Of a stretch of DNA of 7,879 nt, positions 1 through 5,746 are shown in pieces. Every line of letters begins with the position of its first letter. Within the stretch, counting starts at the first letter, position 1. The notes under the pieces were generated by a model that made no database searches, had not been told where the DNA came from, and worked only from the letters and a program-made list of their open reading frames with translations. The stretch spans positions 1 through 7,879 of the forward strand of contig JANXCJ010000089.1 in assembly GCA_025060275.1 (NCBI GenBank), given 5' to 3'. Origin of the DNA: Bacteroidia bacterium (GTDB taxonomy: Bacteria > Bacteroidota > Bacteroidia > SpSt-205). Made by a program: the position numbers and the translations under genes.

Positions 1-1
1 C

Positions 2-769
2 TGGCAAGGCAAAGGAGACGAGATTGACATGTTGGTCTCCGCCTATAATGATATGGCAGAGCGACTAAGAGAAAATCAAAAGCAATTAGAAGCTACTCTA
101 CGCCGAGTAAGTCAGCAAGAAATGGCCTTTCAAGCAGCCCACGAAATAAAAACTGCCCTCACTCCCCTCAAAATCCATCTACAGCACCTTCAACGCCTCC
201 CCAGTGTAGACCCAGAAAAGCTCCGGGAGATATCTACTCGTCTCCTCCAACGAATAGATGCCCTCGTACGCATAGCAAATAGCTTCATGAGTTTTGCACG
301 GCTGGGCTCATCAGAGGAACTCTCTCTCACGCCTATTCACCTTTCCCACTTTCTAGAAGAGCATTTGCAACCTTACAAGCAAAATCCTCACATCCCCATA
401 GAACTACATCTCCCTAATGAAGCTGTATGGATTCAAGCAAATGCTGATGCCCTCCAGCAAGTCCTAAATAACCTCCTTCAGAATGCCATGCAAGCCTTGG
501 AGGGACAAGAGGCACCCCGTATCTCCATATCTCTTATCAAAGAAGGTCAAGAAGCTATCATAGCCGTACAAGACAATGGTCCGGGCATCCCACTGGAAGC
601 AAGGGAAAGAATCTTTGAATTTTACTTTACCACTCGTAGATCAGGTACAGGGTTGGGCTTAGCCATCACTAAAGGATTGGTAGAACGAATGGGAGGAAAA
701 ATTACATTTGTAAGTGAGATAGGAGTGGGAACGACTTTTTATGTAGCTTTTCGGGCTCATACTGGTTAA
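2..769 (+). CDS. NtrY-like sensor histidine kinase, C-terminal part (5' end outside the window)
   Basis: This is the transmitter half of a membrane sensor kinase that autophosphorylates on His and passes the phosphate to a response regulator not seen here. The frame is open to the window edge, so the sensor and membrane parts are missing. The first codons (GDEIDMLVSAYNDMAERL) look like the end of a HAMP linker running into a coiled coil. Numbering from the Met codon at 29, the H-box is AHEIKTALTPLK with the phospho-acceptor at His38. The N-box is LNNLLQNAMQAL (147-158), the G1 box DNGPGIP (182-188), the F-box IFEFYFTTR (195-203) and the G2 box GTGLGLAI (206-213). The H-box surroundings (EMA...AHEIK..LTPLK..LQHLQ) resemble the NtrY branch. 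Oddity: the usual HEIKNPLTP reads HEIKTALTP, so the Pro is lost, while the Thr is common in other kinases. The domain should be catalytically competent. The stop lies 2 bases before the next gene, which suggests an operon. The signal sensed is unknown. Confidence 0.93.
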   Translation, partial: WQGKGDEIDMLVSAYNDMAERLRENQKQLEATLRRVSQQEMAFQAAHEIKTALTPLKIHLQHLQRLPSVDPEKLREISTRLLQRIDALVRIANSFMSFARLGSSEELSLTPIHLSHFLEEHLQPYKQNPHIPIELHLPNEAVWIQANADALQQVLNNLLQNAMQALEGQEAPRISISLIKEGQEAIIAVQDNGPGIPLEARERIFEFYFTTRRSGTGLGLAITKGLVERMGGKITFVSEIGVGTTFYVAFRAHTG

Positions 770-771
770 AA

Positions 772-3700
772 GTGCCCCAAAAGCAGGAATATGGCTATTC
801 TCAGTCCATAAATAGTAGCAAGATTGCTCCTGAGAAGTGGCAAGTACAAATCATATCTTTACTTCCTATCTTTTTCTTTTCCAGAGCCCACATACTCTTT
901 CGTGAGTTTGGAAAAGTATTACTCATAGGGTATCTTAATGCACAGATTATAGAGATTGACACTCTCATGAACCCCTCTACTAAAGAATGGGCTCTACCTT
1001 CAGGATGGCTCTTACCCGGCAGTGTGGAGTTCATTCCGCCGTTACCTTATGAGTATGATACCCTCTCTCATATCCTCAGATGGGAACCCCTACAAAGAGA
1101 AATTCGCATTCGCCTCAGACTGTATCGCTTGCCTTCTGCGGATTCTATTTATAGGCCTCTTCCTTGGCAGGCTCTACAAAGATGGGACAGCTTGACCCAG
1201 CTTCGTTATTCGCACCTCGCTCCCACATTTTCTATGCCTCCTGATACTTTTTCTCCTCGTCTTACTCGGCAAGGCAGCCTTGTTCGGTCCCTAACCGTAG
1301 GAACAGGGCAGAGCGCCACCCTCAATGGGGCTTTTCGGCTAAATTTAGAGGGACTAATCGCTCCTGACCTGTATCTTTTGGCAGCCCTCACGGATGAAAA
1401 TCTCCCCTTTCAAACTGCCACTACTCAGGGCCTCTCTGACTTTGACCGAGTGAATATAGGACTACGATGGAAAAAAAGCCAACTCCTCCTAGGAGACTTA
1501 GAGCTTCGTGAAAATAGCTCTTACTTTGCAAACTTCTATCGCAATGTTCTTGGAATAGAGGCTAAGGTACCTTTGGGGCGTCATGCCCTACGCACTGCCT
1601 TCTCAGAGGCGAAAGGCATCTTCCATACTAATTCTTTCATGGGGCAAGAGGGACGACAAGGTCCTTATTCTCTGACTGGTAAGAATGGAGAGCGGTTTAT
1701 TTCCATCCTAGCAGGTTCAGAAAAAGTCTACGTAAATGGTACTCTCATGCGTAGAGGACAAGATCAGGACTATGTAATGGATTATGCATTAGGAGAGATT
1801 ACTTTCATGCCCCGTGTGCCTATTACCGCAGCTACACGGATTGTAGTAGATTTTGAGTATGTAGATAGAAGCTATGGGCGTTCATTTTTTTGGATAGGGG
1901 ATTCATGGCAAGGAGAGAGAACCCGCCTAAGCGCTTCCTACATTAGGCAGGCGGATAATCCGAGGCGCCCCTTAGATTTTTCTTTATCTCCCGAGGAAGA
2001 AGCCCTACTTGCTGCGCTCCCACCAGGGCAACGGGTAGGACTCCTACCTGGCGTGGATACACTGCCGTATGAGAGAGGTGCCATTCGGTATGCAGCGAGA
2101 GATACCCTTATAGGAGCAGACAGCGTAAGATTTTTTGTAGTTAGCCAGGACCCTGAAGAAGCCCTCTATCAAGTGAACTTTACTTATGTAGGACCAGGAA
2201 AGGGCGATTACATACGAGAAACCTCCTCTCTCAACGGAAATGCCTTTCGCTGGGTAGGAGCAGGGAAGGGAGATTACATAATAGGGCGTGCAGTACCTCT
2301 CCCCACTTCTGTAGAAGTTTTATCAACGCGCTATACTTGGCACATATTCCATGGATTGAACGTAGAAGGGGAAATAGATGGAAGCCGATATATACCCAAT
2401 CGCTTCTCAGGAAGGTCCTTACACGATATAGCCATGCGCCACACAATAAGGTATAAGGTCAGGCCCGACTCTGCCTATTGGCAAATCCAGCCTGAGATAA
2501 CTCTCCAGTATGTTGGTGCTAACTATCAGAATATAGACCGAGTATATGAGAGAGAGTACGGTCGCTTATGGAACTACAATGATCTGGGGCAGCGCGCCAC
2601 TGAAAAACTCGTAGAAGGACGCACAATCCTAAATTGGAAAAACAAGTATCGTACCACCCCTCAAACTGGTCTAAGAAGATGGGGAGATTCTCTTCGTACT
2701 GCCCGCATTTCTCTCTTGTGGGAGGGCCTAGACACCTTGAAAGGTCTAGGTGGAAATTATCTTATAGAATACATCCCATCATTTTCTGGAAGGGGGTCTG
2801 ATCGCTGGCTCCGCCAAACAGGTAAAGTCTTCTATACTTATAGGAGATGGCAGGCCGGAAGTGCTATATGGGGGGAGCGCCGCAGTAGCACTTTATTAGA
2901 CACAGCTAACTTTCACTTTCATGAATATACACCTTATCTCCGCTATCAGTGGAATAAAGGCCTCCTCCGACTCTCCTATCAGTGGAGAAAGGAATGGCAG
3001 GTCCCTTTTCAGGACGCCACAAGAGAAAAAAGACTGCGATTCACCGCCTACATGCCTCAGGTAGAGTTCAGTCATCAGGGAGAAAAGATAGGATTTTCTA
3101 CTACTACTGCCTATAGAATTTTTCAACCTGGTGACGCAATTTTTCAGCTCAATGCCACTAGAACCCTCCTCACTCAGAATAATTTTCGCCTAAGATTCAG
3201 CCCGTGGGAACTTGAGAGTTTCTATCAACTTTCTGCCGAGCAGACTCCACAGCGGCAAGTACTTTTCGTAGCTGTAAATCCCGGGCAAGGTACACATGAG
3301 TGGCGAGACATAAACGGAGATGGACTTCAACAAATAGAAGAATTTATTCCCACCATAAATCCTCTCTTAGCAAACTATATTCGCATTCAGCGTGCTACAG
3401 GTAAGTTTCTACCTGCTATCGCTTTGTCTTTAGCTTTTTCAGGGCGGTGGCACCCTACCAAGCGTCTCCGCTGGCTAAGCTACCAGACAAATAGTCGGTT
3501 AGAGCAGCGCCAAAATGCCTCCGACACAAAGTGGTTTCGTTATCTACCTACTCTACCTGCGGCTGATACATCATTCCTCCAGTGGAATTTTCTTCATAGG
3601 CAGGACATTTTTCTTTTTCGCTCTTCAACCCGTGGGGATCAAACCTTCTCTTTTCAATATCAGCTTTCTCAACTAGTACCCCTCTCGGGTATTCAGCGAC

Positions 3701-4224
3701 AAAAAAGCTCTCAATACAGTTCTCGTTCCCGATACAATATATCCGCCGAGTGGGGCTTGGAACTCCTTCTTGCCTATCTCCAGAAGAATACCCATGCCCC
3801 TCTACAGGCTGAACTGAATTACGCCTACGACGGCATAGACCTTCAGCCTCAGGTAGTTTATCAACCTAACACCCGATGGCGTACAAGCCTTAGTATAGCT
3901 TATAAACATAGAAATGTAATAGTCCCTTCTCGTATTCGTGCGAGAGGTATCCGCTTGCCCTTAGAGGAACGCGTAACTTGGAAAGCGGGGGCTTTCATAG
4001 GACTACGAATTGAACCGGCTTTCTTTTATGTCTCCGAGAATCTCCTACCTCTCTTGAGCTTTGACCTACTTGAGGGTATGCAGCCAGGCAGAAACGTATT
4101 CATAAGCTTTACACTAAATTTTCCTATCAATCGCTTTGTAGAGCTCTCTCTGCTCTATGAAGGACGATATAGTAGGCAAGCTCCGACCCACTCTGCGCGT
4201 ATGCAAGCGAAAGCTAACTTTTGA
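772..4224 (+). CDS. Large Bacteroidota outer-membrane barrel-type protein of unknown function
   Basis: This protein of about 1150 residues is rich in Tyr, Arg, Trp and alternating polar/apolar strands and ends in Phe, as expected of an outer-membrane beta-barrel. I recognise a family of large uncharacterised Bacteroidota proteins by its blocks: ALPSGWLLPGSVEF (74-87), LLAALTDENLPFQ (202-214), a GDLEL...SSYFANFYR stretch (241-257), GSEKVYVNG.L..G.DYVMDY.LGEITFMPR (315-348), two GKGDYI repeats (476-481, 498-503) and DINGDGLQQIEEF (846-858). No enzyme motif is visible. The only start codons before the conserved part are GTG at 772 and ATG at 967. The ATG would remove a probable signal-peptide end (VLLIGYLNAQ, 49-58), so GTG is chosen, which gives an unusually long N-terminus with a hydrophobic patch at 29-36. 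No clear ribosome binding site is seen. The gene sits 2 bases after the kinase and 3 before the YggS-like gene, so the three are probably co-transcribed. Role might be surface assembly, gliding/secretion or transport, but none is shown by sequence. Confidence 0.85.
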   Translation: MPQKQEYGYSQSINSSKIAPEKWQVQIISLLPIFFFSRAHILFREFGKVLLIGYLNAQIIEIDTLMNPSTKEWALPSGWLLPGSVEFIPPLPYEYDTLSHILRWEPLQREIRIRLRLYRLPSADSIYRPLPWQALQRWDSLTQLRYSHLAPTFSMPPDTFSPRLTRQGSLVRSLTVGTGQSATLNGAFRLNLEGLIAPDLYLLAALTDENLPFQTATTQGLSDFDRVNIGLRWKKSQLLLGDLELRENSSYFANFYRNVLGIEAKVPLGRHALRTAFSEAKGIFHTNSFMGQEGRQGPYSLTGKNGERFISILAGSEKVYVNGTLMRRGQDQDYVMDYALGEITFMPRVPITAATRIVVDFEYVDRSYGRSFFWIGDSWQGERTRLSASYIRQADNPRRPLDFSLSPEEEALLAALPPGQRVGLLPGVDTLPYERGAIRYAARDTLIGADSVRFFVVSQDPEEALYQVNFTYVGPGKGDYIRETSSLNGNAFRWVGAGKGDYIIGRAVPLPTSVEVLSTRYTWHIFHGLNVEGEIDGSRYIPNRFSGRSLHDIAMRHTIRYKVRPDSAYWQIQPEITLQYVGANYQNIDRVYEREYGRLWNYNDLGQRATEKLVEGRTILNWKNKYRTTPQTGLRRWGDSLRTARISLLWEGLDTLKGLGGNYLIEYIPSFSGRGSDRWLRQTGKVFYTYRRWQAGSAIWGERRSSTLLDTANFHFHEYTPYLRYQWNKGLLRLSYQWRKEWQVPFQDATREKRLRFTAYMPQVEFSHQGEKIGFSTTTAYRIFQPGDAIFQLNATRTLLTQNNFRLRFSPWELESFYQLSAEQTPQRQVLFVAVNPGQGTHEWRDINGDGLQQIEEFIPTINPLLANYIRIQRATGKFLPAIALSLAFSGRWHPTKRLRWLSYQTNSRLEQRQNASDTKWFRYLPTLPAADTSFLQWNFLHRQDIFLFRSSTRGDQTFSFQYQLSQLVPLSGIQRQKSSQYSSRSRYNISAEWGLELLLAYLQKNTHAPLQAELNYAYDGIDLQPQVVYQPNTRWRTSLSIAYKHRNVIVPSRIRARGIRLPLEERVTWKAGAFIGLRIEPAFFYVSENLLPLLSFDLLEGMQPGRNVFISFTLNFPINRFVELSLLYEGRYSRQAPTHSARMQAKANF

Positions 4225-4227
4225 GGT

Positions 4228-4893
4228 ATGAGCTGGGAACGGGTCCAAGAAGCTATAGAGGCAGCGGCTCATAGAGCAGGACGTAGCCCTACTGAAATCA
4301 CGCTATTGGTCGTTTCTAAGGGGCAATCGCCTGCGCGTATCCTTTCAGTTTATGAAAAGGGGCAGCGACTCTTTGGGGAGAATCGCGTACAAGAGCTCCT
4401 AGCTAAGAAGCCCTTACTTCCCTTAGATATCAACTGGCATATGATAGGGCATCTACAGACCAATAAAGTCAAAGCTATACTTCCCCATATTACGCTTCTA
4501 CACTCTCTGGATAGGGAGAGCCTATTGGAGGAGATTGCTAAGAGGAGCACGAAACCTCTTCCTTGCCTGATAGAAGTGAAGATAGCGCAGGAGGATACTA
4601 AGCAGGGTGTGCCCCCCTCTGCCCTAATACCTTTTGTAGAGAAGGTGCTTTCGGTGAAAGAGGTAAGCCTGCGAGGCCTCATGGGAATGGCTACTTTTAC
4701 TCAGAATAAAAAGCAGATTCGGGAAGAGTTCCGGCATCTGCGCAAGCTTTTTGAGAGGATTCGTGAGGAATTTCCAGAAGCCCCTATAGATACACTTAGT
4801 ATGGGAATGTCCAGTGACTTTGAAATTGCTATTGAAGAAGGTAGCACGCTTGTGAGGATAGGCGCTGCAGTATTTAGCGAGGGTAGTTCTTAG
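4228..4893 (+). CDS. YggS/PLPBP family pyridoxal 5'-phosphate homeostasis protein
   Basis: This cytosolic, single-domain PLP-binding protein has the fold of the alanine-racemase N-terminal barrel. Members of the family bind PLP without known catalysis and buffer or deliver the cofactor, affecting amino-acid pools. The 221 residues match the usual family length, so the gene is complete. Visible signatures are VVSK with Lys31 as the Schiff-base lysine, FGENRVQE (49-56), WHMIGHLQTNK (70-80), GLMGMATF (150-157), and the phosphate-binding C-terminal segment SMGMSSDFEIAIEEG (191-205) followed by VRIGAAVF (209-216). The ATG lies 3 bases after the stop of the outer-membrane gene, so expression probably depends on read-through from upstream. 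A GAGG at 4223-4226 overlaps that stop but is only 1 base from the ATG, so it is a poor ribosome binding site. The link to its neighbours looks incidental. The family assignment is secure; the physiological role is inferred from the family. Confidence 0.95.
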   Translation: MSWERVQEAIEAAAHRAGRSPTEITLLVVSKGQSPARILSVYEKGQRLFGENRVQELLAKKPLLPLDINWHMIGHLQTNKVKAILPHITLLHSLDRESLLEEIAKRSTKPLPCLIEVKIAQEDTKQGVPPSALIPFVEKVLSVKEVSLRGLMGMATFTQNKKQIREEFRHLRKLFERIREEFPEAPIDTLSMGMSSDFEIAIEEGSTLVRIGAAVFSEGSS

Positions 4894-4943
4894 GACCTCT
4901 CAGATGAGGGATATGACTGATGGCACACCTCAGAAAAATTGTA

Positions 4944-4951
4944 TAAATTTG
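4944..4951 (+). promoter_or_regulatory. Bacteroidota-type -7 promoter element before tRNA-Asn
   Basis: TAAATTTG matches the TAnnTTTG -7 consensus of Bacteroidota housekeeping promoters. It ends 4 bases before the mature tRNA 5' end at 4956. I see no TTG at the expected -33 position (about 17-23 bases upstream; the sequence there reads around TGATGGCAC), so the promoter call rests on the -7 box and its location. If transcription starts 5-7 bases past the box, the tRNA has almost no 5' leader. Confidence 0.6.
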
Positions 4952-4955
4952 CCTT

Positions 4956-5028
4956 GCCCGCTTAGCTCAGCGGTTAGAGCATCTGGCTGTTAACCAGAGG
5001 GTCGCAGGTTCGAATCCTGCAGCGGGCG
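4956..5028 (+). tRNA. tRNA-Asn (anticodon GUU)
   Basis: A full cloverleaf can be drawn. The acceptor stem GCCCGCT (4956-4962) pairs perfectly with AGCGGGC (5021-5027), and the discriminator base is G5028. The D-arm is GCTC/GAGC (4965-4968 with 4977-4980). The anticodon stem is TCTGG/CCAGA (4982-4986 with 4994-4998) around the loop CTGTTAA, placing the anticodon GTT at 4989-4991, which reads AAC/AAU. The T-arm is GCAGG/CCTGC (5004-5008 with 5016-5020) with loop TTCGAAT. The bases after 5028 are CATTA, so the 3' CCA is not encoded and must be added by the CCA-adding enzyme. No terminator is visible between the tRNA and the convergent gene whose stop codon begins 15 bases downstream. Confidence 0.98.
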
Positions 5029-5042
5029 CATTAATTTCTCAC

Positions 5043-5630
5043 TTAGTGATAGAATTCTATTTTCCACATCCCACGCAGGTCTCCCATGTTAAAACCCGTA
5101 GCCTTATCTCCCAAGTAGCGTTTTCGGATCTGTGCTAAGGCGGGGCCGTCCAGCTTAGAGGGCATTCCGTGGCATTTTAGGCACTCTTCCATCATGATGT
5201 AGATGGGACGGTAATATCTAACATTCCCGTTAGGAAGCTGTACTATGTAACTTTCCCGGGAAGCTGTCGTGTCGTAATAGGAATATACAAGCCGATCTAA
5301 GGAGTCTTGCAGGGAATTTTTAGGATTTCGGAAGCGCAGAGCTACCCGCTGAAGAGAGAGACGGTTATCCTTATAGAAAGTCAAGGTTTCTGCTGCAAGG
5401 TGGCAGTACCTCACAGCACCAGCCCATCCTTCTCGCTGGGCTCTTTGTAAAAGATTTTGTAAGATACTTCTTTGACGAGATAATGTAAGACTGTCTCCCA
5501 ACTCTTTGAGGCTATTCAGATGAGTAGGAGTAGAAAGGGAAGCTGGCGCAGAAGTATCTTTTACTGGGGGAGATTGACAACTGCTAAAGAGAGCTATTCC
5601 TATCCCCCCGACTCTCCAAATTCTCCTCAT
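5043..5630 (-). CDS. Lipoprotein with a Tll0287-like (DUF3365) c-type haem domain
   Basis: This is a small exported protein. With the start at 5630 it has 195 residues: MRRIW, a hydrophobic stretch and a lipobox-like LFSSC with Cys18, so it is probably lipidated after Sec export. The residues after Cys (QSPPVKD) lack an obvious acidic surface-export signal, which suggests a periplasmic-facing anchor. After a Ser/Pro linker comes a domain I recognise as DUF3365/Tll0287-like: AVRYCHLAAETL (Cys76), the RFRNPKN block (99-105), YYRPIYIM (139-146), and CLKCHG with the haem-binding CXXCH at Cys150, Cys153 and His154, then GFNMGDLRGMW near the end. In the cyanobacterial relative Tll0287 the haem is held in a PAS-like fold, with a Cys as one axial ligand by my recollection; Cys76 is the candidate here. 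The likely role is redox or gas sensing, or electron handling. An upstream ATG at 5666 would add 12 residues (MMDENGFLFHLH) that spoil the signal peptide, so it is not favoured. The gene is divergent from the E1 gene and converges on the tRNA. Confidence 0.85.
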   Translation of the reverse strand: MRRIWRVGGIGIALFSSCQSPPVKDTSAPASLSTPTHLNSLKELGDSLTLSRQRSILQNLLQRAQREGWAGAVRYCHLAAETLTFYKDNRLSLQRVALRFRNPKNSLQDSLDRLVYSYYDTTASRESYIVQLPNGNVRYYRPIYIMMEECLKCHGMPSKLDGPALAQIRKRYLGDKATGFNMGDLRGMWKIEFYH

Positions 5631-5633
5631 GTG

Positions 5634-5641
5634 CAAATGAA
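5634..5641 (-). promoter_or_regulatory. Possible -7-like element before the haem lipoprotein gene
   Basis: On the minus strand the sequence reads TTCATTTG, one mismatch from TAnnTTTG, followed by CAC and then the ATG at 5630. It shares ATTTGC with the boxes before the tRNA and the E1 gene and sits at a similar distance (3 bases) from the start. A second one-mismatch box (GATTTTTG) lies just upstream, and no correctly spaced TTG -33 is seen, so the call is tentative. Confidence 0.3.
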
Positions 5642-5734
5642 ACAAAAATCCGTTTTCATCCATCACCTAAGACAAATACCCAAAAGAGACTCGAAGGGCT
5701 TACTAACCTAATTTTCCCTACTTCCCTATTGCGG

Positions 5735-5742
5735 TATATTTG
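5735..5742 (+). promoter_or_regulatory. Bacteroidota-type -7 promoter element before the E1 gene
   Basis: TATATTTG is a perfect TAnnTTTG box, followed by CTAT and the ATG at 5747. The 4-base gap equals the gap between the box and the tRNA upstream. A start site 5-7 bases past the box would fall on or next to the A of ATG, giving a leaderless mRNA. No TTG lies at the expected -33 distance; the nearest candidate is a TTTTCC at 5712-5717. No Shine-Dalgarno sequence is present, which fits either leaderless or ordinary Bacteroidota initiation. Confidence 0.55.
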
Positions 5743-5746
5743 CTAT

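Larger units (their letters stand above)
5631..5746. other. Divergent intergenic region between lipoprotein and E1 genes
   Basis: This 116-base non-coding stretch must carry the promoters of both outward-facing genes if the lipoprotein starts at 5630. Apart from the two -7-like boxes listed separately, I see no convincing inverted repeat, riboswitch or terminator. Small reading frames crossing it are shadows of the lipoprotein gene. Confidence 0.7.

Noticed and set aside
703..710. TACATTTG, a perfect TAnnTTTG box near the end of the kinase gene, as a promoter for the outer-membrane gene
   Set aside because: It lies 61 bases before the GTG inside coding sequence with no clear -33, and the 2-base gene spacing is better explained by co-transcription; kept only as a possibility.
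1568..1575. TACCTTTG box within the outer-membrane gene
   Set aside because: It is deep inside a coding region with no gene start nearby; chance match.
4896..4909. CCTC-TCAGAT-GAGG hairpin after the YggS-like gene as a terminator
   Set aside because: The stem is only 4 base pairs with no following T run.
5038..5048. TCACTTAGTGA palindrome after the tRNA as a terminator
   Set aside because: The arms leave a one-base loop, which cannot form as drawn, and there is no T tract; it overlaps the stop of the convergent gene.
5631..5666. Upstream ATG at 5666 as the start of the haem lipoprotein
   Set aside because: It would place 12 extra residues before the Arg-Arg signal-peptide start and push the lipobox Cys to residue 30; the ATG at 5630 gives a normal lipoprotein signal.
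5520..5711. 63-codon plus-strand frame over the lipoprotein gene and intergenic region
   Set aside because: It is antisense to the lipoprotein signal-peptide and linker region, has low-complexity composition and no recognisable motif.
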